A stretch of DNA of 64,000 nucleotides from Sternotherus odoratus (Eukaryota; Chordata; Testudines; Kinosternidae), in assembly GCA_032164245.1 (NCBI GenBank), contig JAVMKO010000006.1, positions 40,140,319 through 40,204,318 on the forward strand, in the 5' to 3' direction. The notes beneath the pieces were generated by a model, which was given only the letters and a program-made list of their open reading frames with translations, ran no database searches and had not been told where the DNA came from. The stretch's first letter is position 1. Each line of letters begins with the position of its first letter. Shown here one piece after another: positions 46,846 to 58,619 of the stretch. Made by a program: the position numbers and the translations under genes.

Positions 46846-47332
46846 TAGGTCTGGTCAAAAAAAATAAAATCCATCCAACTATTTTTTGACTAAACCATTT
46901 TCCCATAATACCTGCTTTCTGTGGAAAATTATGATTTTTTTCATTACAAAACTGAATACTTGAGAATGACAAACATTTGAGGCAAAAAAGTGGCTACCTA
47001 TGTGCCGTATAGGAGTTGTAGTCCAGGTGCCTTATACCACGGGCCTCCTGTATGGGCTGGGTTCCCTATTTGGACTACATGATACACCATGCCCAGGGGG
47101 TCCCACGATGCACTGCAGAAGGGGGGACCATAGGGCATCATGGGAAATGTGGTCTGTCTGAGGAGAATGGCAGCATGAAGTACCTATATTATAGGTCTAA
47201 TAAGGCACAACGACAATATTTTCAAATAATTTTCATCTGAAAAACTGACAGTGTTCTGCTGGTTTTCAATTTTTTGTCAAAAAGTCAATTTTCCTGTTGT
47301 GGGGAGGAGATCCTATTTTCCAACCAGCTCTA
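46846..47332. mobile_element. hAT-like MITE with GAGCTGGT-type ends
   Basis: The left end TAGGTCTGGTCAAAAAAAAT and the inverse of the right end TAGAGCTGGTTGGAAAATAG are related. The interior holds GGCATCATGGGAAATGTGGT, wording common in turtle hAT MITEs. The flanking 8-mers TAAAAAAC and CTAACAAC agree at five of eight positions, so the duplication is badly eroded. Confidence 0.5.
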
Positions 47333-48472
47333 CTAACAACTGAATTTTAAAATGGCTGAATTATGGACCTGCTCTTTCATCCACTGAAGTCAGTAGCAAA
47401 ACACCCATTGCCTTCAGTGGGAACAGGTTCAGACCCTGCAACTGTTATGCTCTGATTCAGTTTCCATTGATTTTGGTGGGAGCAGGTTCAGGCTCAGGAA
47501 TTGTGTTGGGTCCTTAATTAAAATCTTTTAGAACGTTTCACCTCTGGGCTGAGAACTTCTCTGGCTAAGGAATAACATTATGTTCGGAATGTATCACAGG
47601 GGGGTACAATGAAAAGATTGGCATTGCCCTCACTACGGAGCTACACACGAAGCTCTAGGAAACTAGGCACAAAAAGGATTAGAAAGTATCCAACCTCCTT
47701 TGCCATTTTATTGAGCACTGCTAAAATGATAGAATGGGCAGAGGAAGACTTCCTCGTGCCAACTCAGATACAAAGGTTTTGGCAGCCTTTCAAACTGAAA
47801 AAAATAGGTGCTTACATTTTTAATAGCAGAATGAGCAAGAGCTCACGTACACACACTGCTATGTAAATGTGTGTGTGGCGGGGTGTTGTTGACACCAGGA
47901 ACACATTCAACAGGGACTGTCTGATTAAACAAAAGTAGGCTTCGGCATGGCAAACAAGTTGTGCTTCGTGTTTCTGATCTATCAGCAGCCTTGCCAAAAT
48001 GCCAGTTAGTTGAAAAGGAGATTTCATTGTTTCTAATGAAACATGCTGTGCATGCTTTAGGAAGCAAATGCAACTGAATCCCTTTTGATTTGGCCTGTTC
48101 ACTCTGTACTGCTGATTCCTTACCCCCAAATGTTAAGCAGCAGTATTTTATGTCTGTCTAGTGGCTTTATGCATAGTTTAATCTTTAACTGTAGAAAGCA
48201 ACGGTTCTATTAAACAGATATTTTGGTTTTCTGTGCAACTCAAAGGTAAAGCAAACATCTTTTGGAATCTGGAATAATTTGATCCGTTTAGGAAACCTAC
48301 CTAATCATTTTGAAAATCATTGTTTAGGTTATTTCCTTTACCCCACATTATACATGTGTGAGGTAAGAGATGTATGTTTGACTTATCTTGTGATACATCA
48401 AGTTAAAGGAAACTTTCTCATCTCTAGTTAAATGCATAGAGCTGGTGGAGCACTTAAAAAGTTGTTCATCTC
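47333..48472. other. No recognisable feature
   Basis: AT-rich. Nothing I can support as gene or repeat. Confidence 0.4.
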
Positions 48473-48480
48473 TGTGACTC

Positions 48481-48599
48481 GGGTGACCAAACAAGTGTGA
48501 AAAATTGGGATGGGGGGGAGGGGGGGATAATAGGAGCCTATATAAGAAAAAGACCCAAAAATGGGACTGTTCCTATAAAACTGGGACATCTGGTCACCC
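48481..48599. mobile_element. Short GGGTGACCA / GTCCCG-family hAT MITE
   Basis: The ends are GGGTGACCAAACAAG and ...CATCTGGTCACCC. The flanking 8-mers TGTGACTC and TGTGACGG match at six of eight positions. The interior wording (GACCCAAAAATGGGACTG) links it to 49076-49928 and to the ends of 32073-33905. Confidence 0.75.
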
Positions 48600-48884
48600 T
48601 GTGACGGAGTCTGTCCTGCTAGTAATACTGTAAAAGGTTCTTTGTGCAGTTTGTGGTATAAATGCTCCAAGTTGGTTCCCTGCTATTCTGCTGATGCACA
48701 GCAGATGGAAGCACTATTACTATTTCTTGCACATTCTCCTGCGTGCTGCACATGTACTTCCAGATTAGGACTAGCGCAGGCTGGAACATTTCCAACAAGA
48801 TATGCAGTTTTGTCAAAGGCCAAATATGTCATGAAGACATGTCCATTTCAATGAACTCGGAGAGAGACTGACTCTCACACTGTG

Positions 48885-49030
48885 TAGTGTTGTTGTAGCT
48901 GTGTCAGCCCCAGGATATTCGAGAGACAAGGTGGGTGAGGTAAGATCGTATAGCGAACCAATTTCTATTGGTGAGAGAGAAGCTTTTGAGATTACACAGA
49001 GCTTTTCTTCAGGTCTGTGTAAGCTCGACA
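48885..49030 (+). mobile_element. tRNA-derived SINE, second turtle family
   Basis: GTTGTTGTAGCTGTGTCAGC, then GAGAGACAAGGTGGGTGAGG, then CTTTTCTTCAGGTCTG follow the order of a known turtle/reptile SINE with a tRNA-like head. It ends shortly before the hAT MITE at 49076. Confidence 0.55.
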
Positions 49031-49075
49031 TACATAACTTAAACTAGGGGTGTTGGGAATGGGCTGCCTTCCATG

Positions 49076-49928
49076 TAGGGTGACCAGACGTCCCGATTTT
49101 ATCGGGACAGTCCCGATTTTCAGAGACTTGTCCCGCGTCCCGATCATCCTTTGGTCGGGACGCCCTTTGTCCCGATATAGGGACCTTCAGAGGCCGGCGC
49201 CAGACTCGCACCTCACTAACCGCTCCTTCCGGGACGGCCACAGCACCCTCCTTCCGGCAGGAGCAGGCAGCAAGTCTCTCTGCCCCAGGCAGAGGCTCTC
49301 TGCCGCCGCACGTGCTGCAAGGAGGGGGAAGGAGGGCTGCTTGCAGCCTGCACCGGCAGAGGGGGAGGGGCAGAGAGCCCCCGGCCGCCGCCCCCCCAAC
49401 CCAGCTCCGAGTCCAGCCCCTCATCAGCCCCCCCTCCCCCTGCATCGAGAGTCAGGGGCAGGCGGCAGCGGCAGGACAGCTCTCTGCCACCGCCTCACAT
49501 GCTGCAGGGGCGGGGGAAGGAGGGCTGCTTGCCACCGGGCAGTGAGGAGGGTGGCTACAGAGAGCGCCCAGCCGCCCCCCTCCCAGCCCAGCTCCAGGCC
49601 CTCCTCCCCCAACCAGCCCCTGACCCACCTGCTGGCTGCCCCCCAGCCCAGCTGAGAACAGTTCCCCTGGGTAAGCAGCTGGGGCCCTGGATCCCCAGCC
49701 GGCGGTGGGGCTGCGCCCGGAACCAGGGCCCTGCACCTGGACTCGGGTCCCTGCGCCCCTGACCCGTGGCTTCCTCAGATCCTGCCCCCATGGGTCCAGG
49801 GAGGGGGAAGCCTGTGTCACCTCCCCTCTACTTCCCCCTCCTCCCTACAGTCCCCCCTCCCTCACTCCCTCCCACTTCCGCCCCCCCCCCATGTCCCGAT
49901 ATTTTTTTCTTGTCATCTGGTCACCCTA
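49076..49928. mobile_element. GC-rich hAT MITE, GGGTGACCAG/GTCCCG family
   Basis: The ends are TAGGGTGACCAGACGTCCCG and ...CATCTGGTCACCCTA, with an exact 8-bp duplication CTTCCATG at 49068-49075 and 49929-49936. The outer parts are GTCCCGAT repeats in both orientations. The core is GC-rich with a directly repeated block (CTCTCTGCCGCCGCACGTGC near 49298 and its variant near 49482). Long overlapping frames are artefacts. Confidence 0.9.
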
Positions 49929-49936
49929 CTTCCATG

Positions 49937-50456
49937 TAGGATTTCAAAGTCCTAGCTTCTGACTACATCCAGCAGAAAATACATCTGTCTTCTGAACTTC
50001 ACTCCCTCTTAAATGCTCTCCTAACCTCAAGCCAGTCTGGCAAACATTGGCAAAGGCCTCTTTGAAATGTGGGCTATGGTGACACTTCAGTCCTTGTGTG
50101 TTGTACGTTACGTGCAGAACACTTCACTTATGAGTAGTAACTTGGGATCTCGTGTTACCTCCTACATGAATAATAATTTTCTTTCATGTATTGGTCTAAG
50201 GGGTGACATTTGGCCATGTATTATCCAACATTACCACAGGGAAGGGGGCTTTGTTCCTTATTTCTTATGTAGAGAATAAGCATTACAATGCAACAAAGAA
50301 ATGATCACTTCAGTAAGAGGAAAGTAATGTTCAAAATTAACTTTCATTACATATAGGTCACTATTTAATTTAATGTCAATGCCTTTCTCTGGGAGTAAAA
50401 GCCTGACTTTCAGGAAGTCTTAAACATTTCTCCTTGGTTTCTTTTCCCCCCATCAC
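49937..50456. other. No recognisable feature
   Basis: AT-rich spacer between two DNA transposons. Confidence 0.4.
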
Positions 50457-50459
50457 TTA

Positions 50460-51112
50460 GGGTAAGGTTACACTACAGGATTATAGCGCGTTTACCTATT
50501 GCGCTATATGGGACGCGCTATAACCATAGCGCTATGTCGTGGCCACATTTGATGCTGCTGTCGCGGCACCGGGAGTGGTGCATGATGGTCAGCTATCCCA
50601 GCATTCAGCTGGGTGCAATGTGCTTTGCAAAGGAGGAGGTTGAGGGGGAATGGGGAACGTGTACGGAGGGAGACAAGTTCAGGCTGTCACTGATTTCTCT
50701 CTACTGAAAAGTAGCAGGCTCTGAATTTCACTCAACACAGCTCCATCGGTATGCAGTTTCACTGCTTAATTGCTTCTGTTAAGAGCGGAGTTCTGTAAAG
50801 GAACTTCCGCATTCCTAATTCTGTTTGCAAAACAACACTGAACAAGTTAAATGCCTTAAATGGCTTCCTAATTGCCTTAAATGGCACAGAGGCATGCCAG
50901 AGATCCCCTTTCGCGTAATGACTGATTACACTGGCCCTAACACGCTACAGGGCTAGCGCAAAAAGCCTTATGACTCTCGGAGAGGAGATTTACAAGTTGC
51001 GCTTTAAAGGGAGACTTTTTGCGCAAAATGTGCATTGACAGTGTGTATGGTTAGAGAGTTATAGTGCTCCTGGAGGCTTTTTGTGCTATAAAGCGCCAGT
51101 CTAACCATGCCC
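50460..51112. mobile_element. PIF-Harbinger-like MITE, copy B
   Basis: TTA lies on both sides (50457-50459 and 51113-51115). The ends GGGTAAGGTTACACT and ...AGTCTAACCATGCCC are inverted. The interior follows copy A and copy C throughout, including CGCGCTATA-type palindromes near both ends and TGGTCAGCTATCCCAGC inside. Without an LTR insertion it is 653 bp, the natural length of the family. Confidence 0.85.
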
Positions 51113-51115
51113 TTA

Positions 51116-52686
51116 GGGCTGGTCAAAATGCAAATGTGCACTTTGATAACTACATTTTTTTTTTATTCACACACTTTGTTCTGGTGCAAGCCTGTATGTA
51201 GACTAGCATTTATTCTTAGCCCTTATGTCTTGCCGTCACTAGAAAAACTATTGCTCACAATATGGCAGCAAAGTCTGTAGTTGAACTGATGATGAGCACA
51301 GTTTAAATGCAAATGTGGACCAGGATAAACCATGTTCAGTATCACGGTAGAAACTGTGGTTAAAACCTGCTCTGGTTTTCACTGTTGTTTCTGGGCTGGT
51401 GCTTTGCAATTTGTTCTGGTTTGCTACACTTGCAGCCATTAAACTGTGCTTCAGGTGTACCTGTTGTAAGCACTGGACGATTTCCTAGGACAGACTTCAA
51501 AGCTTTGCTCTTGGATTGAAAGCCTCTGACTATGGCCTGCTTTTCCTGGGAGTACTTGCCTCCGGACACTGATCTGGAATATCTGAACCATAGTTTCCTC
51601 TCCCCCTGATGTGGATGCAAAAATGTCTGAAGTACTGAGATCCCAGTGGTGACTCAAGAACACCACATTGAAGACAGGTTGGGAGGTGATATTGCTGGCT
51701 GTGAAGACAGACATCTCAGAGCTGCTAAAAATTCTGTAGATTCTTTGTGACTCAAAATATATCTCCAGCTAAGTCATCTCACAATGTTGCCCTGGCAGCC
51801 CAAGCATAAAACCCCCAAACAATACGACTGTTTCCTGCTATACACAATTGGCTGCCTTAGTAAGCAAAGGAATAATTCAGCTGAAGTGTGTCTGCAGAGG
51901 ACAGCTAATGTATTTCAAGGGACACCTACTGGTAGTAATGGCAACTTGATCAGCATCCACAGTTCATAGTTAAAAATAATGGAAATGAGGTTGTATTGAT
52001 TAGACTGTAAGGCCCTGAAATAATGATACACATGACTTCTGCAAGTATGGTTTTGTGAATAAAATGGGGCACCATCTTTTCACTATCGTGTGACTCCACA
52101 GTCACTTTATTTTATTTAAAATGGCATCAATTATTTCATCTGACTACTAATCATAGATGGTCCAAAGAGGATTGGGACCCTATGAACATGAATTCCCATT
52201 GTTATTTTATTATCTGTGACTGAAATAACTTACACCAGCATCTGTAAAAGTCCCACTGATGCTGATGGCCCATTAATATGTATAGTAATGACTGAAACAC
52301 ATTAGCAAAGGCAATTCACTAAGAATGGTTTTCTTATGAGCAGCATTTGAACCCTGATCACCGAGTAACTGGCAATGTTTAACACCCCACCCCCCATGCT
52401 TCGTACAGCTGATTCTCCTCCCCTCCAGCCCCAATTTCCTGAGTAACCTATCTAGTTATATCTGTGTAAATGGCCTAGTTTTCAGTATTTTCCCTTCAAG
52501 GAATGCCTGCATCTCTCAAAAATGACGTTTCATAAAGGTTGATGAATGATACCCTCACATCCATACAGTTGGGGGGTGCTGGAGGAGATATTTGGGAGGT
52601 GCTGGAGTGGGTATATGGGGAGTGTAGGAGGGGTATTTGTGGTGTGTGGGACAGGTGTAACTTCTCAAGATCCATTTTAAACCGGT
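51116..52686. other. No recognisable feature
   Basis: No supported gene or repeat. Confidence 0.4.
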
Positions 52687-52688
52687 TA

Positions 52689-53085
52689 CAGTAGAACCAC
52701 AGAATTATGAACACCAGAGTTACAAATTGACTGGTCAAACACACACCTAATTTGGAACCAGAAATACACAATCAAATATCAGTGGCAGACAAAAAAAGAA
52801 AAGCAACTACCATACAGTACTGCATTACTCGTAAACTATTAAAAAAATAAAAGGAAAGTTTAAATTTTTTTGGGGGGGGACAAGATAAGGAAAGTGTTTC
52901 CGTGCTTGTTTCATTTAAATTAAGATGGTTAAAAGCAGCATTTTACTTCTGCATATAAAAGTTTCAAAGCTGTATTAAGTCACTGTTCAGTTGTAAACTT
53001 CTGAAAGAACCATACAGTTTTGTTCAGGGTTATGAACATTTCAGAGTTACGAACAACCTCAAGTCATAACTCTCAGGTTCTACTA
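52689..53085. mobile_element. Tigger-like MITE, GAGTTACGAAC family
   Basis: The left end CAGTAGAACCACAGAATTATG and the right end ...AACTCTCAGGTTCTACTA are inverted, with TA at 52687-52688 and 53086-53087. ATGAACACCAGAGTTAC near the left and CAGAGTTACGAACAACC near the right repeat the same theme. AT-rich core, no coding. Confidence 0.8.
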
Positions 53086-53146
53086 TAGAGTGTTTGCCTT
53101 CATTACCCATATTGAGAGGCTCCCCTCACTCCTCTGATGTCTAGAA

Positions 53147-53375
53147 ACCTTCTAATTTTTAAGCATGACCCATTTATGACCATTTGTTCTTATCCAATAT
53201 TGTCCTTTTGCTTAAACAGCTTTTCTCCCCCCTGTATTTATCAAGAACAATCGTATCCTCTTTCAGTCTTAATTACTAGGCTAAACAAGCCAAGCTTTCT
53301 TAGCTCTTCTCATAAAATAGGCCCTCCATTCCCCTGAGCATTCTGTTTAGCCCTTTTCCGAACCTGTTAATTTAC
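53147..53375 (-). mobile_element. CR1 LINE fragment
   Basis: The run CTTTCAGTCTTAATTACTAG, then CTAAACAAGCCAAGCTTTCT, then CCCTTTTCCGAACCTGTTA fits CR1 read on the minus strand, as at 1-137 but a different copy. Confidence 0.65.
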
Positions 53376-53520
53376 AGGTTCATAAATTCCAAAGGCAGAA
53401 GGGACCAATGTAACATCTACTCTGACAACCTGCATAACACAGGCCATAGACCTTTTTTTACTTTCTTATCCCATTAACCCTTGAGGAAAAGACTCTCCTG
53501 ACTGCAACATTTTTATTTTA
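53376..53520. repeat. Unclassified amniote interspersed repeat
   Basis: AGGTTCATAAATTCCAAAGG, AGAAGGGACCAATGTAACAT and CATAACACAGGCCATAGACC match wording I know as a frequent turtle/bird repeat, but I cannot name its class. Confidence 0.4.
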
Positions 53521-56140
53521 TTTTATTTATTGCTTCGGAGTCATTTCACAAATTGCGCTACTCTCTGATTCAGAGAGCTGGTCCCTTTATAACAGAATTG
53601 AGGTACACTGTTGTGGCAACATGGGGAATCTTTTGCATACTGAGCCACTAGATCCTTGTAGCCCCAAACAAAAAATAAATGTTTCAGTTAACTTAAACCA
53701 AGCAACATTCATCTTAGAGTTTGAACTTTAACTCTGAATTTTCCTGCTTGTGCAAATTTGTCTGACCTTTGACAATTCCTTAACATCATCTCTGAGGTTG
53801 AATATCAATAATCTTGGTGATTTTATTCTTAATTCCCTCTCTGATTCTTTGATGTGAAATGGCCATCTGGATATTCTACTGTGCCAAGTAAATTCCTAGT
53901 TCATTTAAAATGAATACTGGATTGTGAAAAGCTCTGAATAGCACCCAAACTTCTTGATAAGGAAACTCTAATTTTCCACAGTTCCCAAGAATATAAATTC
54001 CAGTGGCAATAGATCACAAGGCCAATATGACTAGAAAAAAATATTTACTTTATTATAGTAAGTCACCAAATGACACATGCAAAAGTGAAAAATCTTCCTA
54101 GTTTTTACCTTGAGGATCTTCGAAGGAAAGTGTTTCCAGAAAGACCGGGAGGTGGAAGAGAGTTAGAGCTCTAATGAAAAGGGAGATTTTTTTCATTTTC
54201 TGTAAGACTGTTTATTGTGTCAGTATACAGTCCATCAGCAGTAAATAGTCTCAATAAATAAGGTAGCCTTATAATACACACCCTCTCTCTCTCATAAGGT
54301 GTTTTTTTAGCAATAGGAAAAGATAGACTGAGTGACAATACATCCATTCTTGAATCCTTATAATATTTTTATCCATCTGATTATCCATTGAAAAAGTATA
54401 TCTGTCTTAGGATGCTGATTTGGATGTGCCATACACCAACTTAAAGCTCATGAGCTGTGGAGTTCAGAAGTAACTTTGGCTTTACAAATCATTAGGCCAA
54501 CAGGTCACATGCATTTCTTTACTGGGAAGGCACTCAGTTTATTTCATGTGCATGGAATGAGCATATGTTTCCATAGCTTGTTTTGGGTGTGGTGTTAGTT
54601 TGTGGTTTGTTTTGTTTTGTAATTATAAATCCAGAATAATATCTCTTAAGATGGTACTGAGGTAAAGGGACAACACTAAAAACACTGAAATATTCTAAAA
54701 ACTGAAATATGATTTGTCATACAGAATAAGCACACAGTGCATTTGATTAATCAATTGTATCTCTATCAGTGAGTCTTAAATAATTAAAGGAAGACAAGCA
54801 GACTGAAAGAGAGAATGTAAAAGCTCTACATGAGTGTTGTGATTATGGGATGTAGCGGTTCCAGAAGGGTAGACAAGGCAGATGGAACAGTATGATGAAG
54901 TTATCCATTATCAAGCAGAGTGTACTCTGGTGATACATGTAGCTTGAAACTACTAGGCCTTTTTCCCCCTTTGTACTGCACCTTTAACACTTCTAAGGTC
55001 TCTGTTTGTTTGAAACCATTTTATTTTGAGTTGCTGCAGATGTTAAAATCTGACTCAATCTCGCTCTCACCCCCCACCCCTGCTGTGGGGACTTTACCTT
55101 TGCTCATTCCTGTTCTTTTCCTTAAGCTAAAATACAACCCCCTTCCCACCCTCACCACCTAGTATTGCTGGAAGCTGCTGCTGTGAAGTGTCTCCTTCCT
55201 GGAGGATGCTGGGGTTGGGCTTTATTAAAGAGCAGTTTCCTAACAGGAAATTCTGCAGGTGCTTATGGGAGAGGAAAGATGACTGTTGGGGTTACCATAC
55301 ATGCCCTGAATATAGGTGGGGATGGGAGAGGCCATTCTTGTGAGATTTGCAATGAAATTTTGCAGACTGGAAATGCTTCCTTTCAGATAAGGATCCAGAC
55401 TTTTGTTTATCTGAGCCAAAGGTTGGTCTCTTCTGAGGTTCAGCCATAATTTTTCACAACCTTTTAAGGTCAGGATGGAGGGGGCCTGTTCTAAAAGGAT
55501 CGTTGAGTAGGACACTGATGTAGGGAAGTGAAAAGCTACCCCTGCTTTCAAAGCGGTGTGTTAATCATGAAAGTATTTATGAAGGGGAAGGGATTTTGAC
55601 TGTAGAAACAAAATTAGGTTGGACAAAATTATCCTTTCATGTCCGTTCACCTGCCATTAAAACCAACTTAAACAGAGGAGAACTTAGCTCCTCAGGCCAG
55701 TTGGCTGATCAAAATTGATTAGTTGACTAATTGTCACATGGAAAAATATTACAAAACACCTAATGCTGTGGGCTCCATTGTGTCCAATTTTGTGCAGTAG
55801 CCAGGAACCGCTGTAGTCCAATGGTTTACGTACTAGTATCTAGGAGGAGTTGAGTTGTGACCCTGTCTTCCAGTTGGCCAGCAGAGTTGGCCCATTGTGG
55901 GATTGAGCACACTGTTAAGGGACTTGCTGTCCTTGCACTGCTAGGGGTATTGAGGCATAGTGTGTCCAAGAAGCAGAGCTAAGGCTCTTCACCTCCATGA
56001 AGTCACAATAGACACTACGTGAGCAGGGACTTGAGAGCATGTTGTCGCTTAACAACCATTCTAACTTCTGCATCATTCTCTCTGAAATGTGTGTAACTGG
56101 TAAAGTATTCCTGTGTAAACCATTTAGTGGTTGCATTGCA
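53521..56140. other. No recognisable feature
   Basis: AT-rich. A short CT run near 54283. No gene or named repeat. Confidence 0.4.
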
Positions 56141-56803
56141 GGCTTTGGTTACACTTACAGGATTATAGCGCTTTTGGTTATAGCTGTACCCATATACAGC
56201 AATAGGTGTAGCGCTATAGCATGGATGGCGTGGCCACATTTGCGGCACTTGCCGCGGCACAGGGAGTGGTGCATTATGGGCAGCTATCCCAGCATTCAGC
56301 TGGGTGCAATGTGCTTTCCAAATGAGGGGAGTGAGGGGGAAGGTGTTGTGTGTATGCGGAGGGAGGGAACTTCATGCTGTCAGTGAGTTTTCTCTAGAGA
56401 AAAGTAGCAGGCTCTGAATTTCAGTCACACAGCTCCGTCCGTAAACATTTTCACTGCTTATCTCCTGAGTTAAGAGAGACACTCTGGAAAGGTACTTCCA
56501 CATTCCTCCTGCCATTTTCAAAACAACACAGAGACCTCAATTGCCTTAAATGGCTTGTCAATTGCCTTAAATGGCTTGGAGGCGTGCCAGAGATCCCTTG
56601 TAGTGTAATGACTGATTACACTTGCCATAACATGCTACAGGGAGTACGCAACAGCCCTTATTCCCCGTGCTTAAGTGGTTTACCAGTAGTGCGATAAGCT
56701 CGGACTTATAGCGCAATATGTGCCTTGCCAGTATGTTCGGGTACAGAGTTATCGTGCTCCTGGAGGCTTTATAGCGCTATAAATTGCCAGTATAACCAAG
56801 GTC
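56141..56803. mobile_element. PIF-Harbinger-like MITE, copy C
   Basis: Aligned end to end with copies A and B: GGCTTTGGTTACACTTACAG at the left, GCCAGTATAACCAAGGTC at the right, TGGGCAGCTATCCCAGC inside. The target duplication is eroded (CAG left, TTG right). It preserves TTACACTTGCCATAAC, the empty site of the LTR found in copy A. Confidence 0.8.
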
Positions 56804-57133
56804 TTGGAGTATATTGGGAGCAGTATAGGAGAAATGTGATGGCTCTCTACAGGGGCATTTAGATATGTTATGGCTATATTGGTACGGGCTGGAAAGCTAT
56901 TGTAACAATCAGCAATTCTGTAATATGTTTGGTTTGACTCCTACAGCACTCTTAATGTCTGTGACTAGGCTGCATGGTTGTGTTGAATTATAATCCACAT
57001 TCTGTCCTTTATTTATAAGAAAGTTCTACAGAGGTATCTCATAGCTACAAAGTAATGCAGCACATTGTCTGCTCCTGCAGTGGTGATGCAGACACTGCTC
57101 CCGGAGTATTGTGCTGTATTTGGCTCCCATCAG

Positions 57134-57819
57134 CAGGGCCGGTGACAGAAATTTGGGGGCCCCCTACTCTGATCATTTGGGGGCCCCCCCAGCCCAGCCG
57201 AGGCCCCCCCCAGCTGACAGCGGCTAGGGGGGGAAGCCCAGCCGGGGGGTCCCCCGAGCCCAGCCCAGCCCAGCCGGCGCTCCCCCCCCCCCCCCCCCAG
57301 CTGACAGCAGCTGGTGGCAGCGCGAGCCCGGGAGCGGCGCGAGCCGCCCTTCCCCTCCCCCTGCGCCCTTTCTTTCTCTCTTTCCCCCGCTCCCTTTCTT
57401 TCTCCCCCCCGCGCCCTTTCTTTCTCTCCCCCCCGCGCCCTTTCTTTCTCTCCCCCCCCGCTCCCTTTCTTTCTCTCTTCCCCCGCTCCCTTTCTTTCTC
57501 TCTTCCCCCCCATGCCCTTTCCCCCTGGACCCGGCGGGGGAAGCCCTACCGTGCTGCGGAGCCTCCCCGCCCTCGCCCTTTTTGCAGGCGGTGGTGTGCC
57601 GCTGCCGCCAGCCGGGCTCTCTGCTCCTGCCAGGGACATGCATGCTCATCCGGAGGAGAGCCGCGCCGCCTCCCCGCCCCTTCCCCGCTCTTCAGGCCCG
57701 GCGACAAGGGGGATGACTACGGGTACAGCTGCCTACCGGGGCCTGGACTTAAAGGGCCCCCCCTAAAGTCCGGGGCCCGGTACAGCTGTACTCGTAGTAC
57801 CCCCCTGTCGCCGGCCCTG
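57134..57819 (-). mobile_element. GC-rich hAT-like MITE, CAGGGCCGGCGACAG family (copy 2)
   Basis: The ends are CAGGGCCGGTGACAG and CTGTCGCCGGCCCTG, with an exact 8-bp duplication CCCATCAG at 57126-57133 and 57820-57827. It is inverted relative to the copy at 24977-25418, with which it shares the GGTACAGCTGTA palindrome near one end and GGGGGCCCCC near the other. The middle (57355-57530) is a CT-rich simple array of CCCTTTCTTTCTCTC. Long frames on both strands are compositional. Confidence 0.9.
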
Positions 57820-57827
57820 CCCATCAG

Positions 57828-58470
57828 TAAGGGTAGGAATTATCTGACACTGTGTCATCAATGCTGGCTATTAACAGTGCCATGGTTATGTGATAAACTT
57901 ACCATGGGATACTTTCTTCGAGTCACCTGGGACTATCATGGTATCTACCCACTGTTTCCATAACTTCCCCCTCTCAGTGATGGACAGTTTTCATTATAGT
58001 GGTTTTTAAAAGGGATCTGTTGACTACTCCAGGAACCCCAGAGGACTGAAGCTCACAGAAGCAACCGCTTCCTCAGCAGATGGCTAGTAAAGGAGTTGGT
58101 TTTAGTGTTTTTTTTAAAACCAGAAGCACTGCCTGTCTTGCTTTACCTTTCAGAGATTTTAAAAAAAAAATCCTATAGGAAGCTTGTCCTTCCTAAGAAA
58201 GGGAAACATGAACTACACACACAGTTGAGGCCTACATTAAGTTATTAAAATAATATGAAGCTATTCAGGGTCAGGAGTCCTCACTCCTAACCCCATAGTT
58301 TCTTTCTAGGCTGTCTGTCCCCTCCTGTAAATCCGTAGCTGGCAAGATCCAATATAGCTTGCTGAAAGGAGCAAGCATGCTTGTAAAAGTGGTATTGTGT
58401 TCTTTCATTACTCTGAGTGTGTCTTAGAAAAAGAGGTAAGAGTAATATTTGAAGAACTGTTAGGAAAAAT
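57828..58470. other. No recognisable feature
   Basis: AT-rich unique-looking sequence. Confidence 0.4.
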
Positions 58471-58614
58471 ACCCACTTCCACTGCTTGCATCCGACGAAG
58501 TGGGTATTAGCCCATGAAAGCTTATGCTTCAATACGTTAGTTATTCTTTAAGGTACCACAGGACTCTTTGTTACTTCTGCTATTCCAGACTAACACTGTT
58601 ACCTCTCTGATTCT
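58468..58614 (-). mobile_element. Cry-type SINE with short fold-back arm
   Basis: The minus-strand SINE from GCATCCGACGAAGTGGGTAT (58489) runs to the inverted head ACCTCTCTGATTCT (58614). To its left, AATACCCACTTC (58469-58480) is a short plus-strand piece of the same tail, so this copy too is folded back tail to tail. The flanks TGTTAGGAAAA and TGCTAGGGAAAA look like an eroded target duplication. Confidence 0.7.
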
Positions 58615-58619
58615 TGCTA

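Noticed and set aside
49050..49820. Several GC-rich frames on both strands
   Set aside because: They lie within and across the ends of a hAT MITE with an intact target duplication. No family match recognised.
57055..57963. 302-codon frame
   Set aside because: It runs through both ends and the CT-rich core of a hAT MITE, so it cannot be a host gene.
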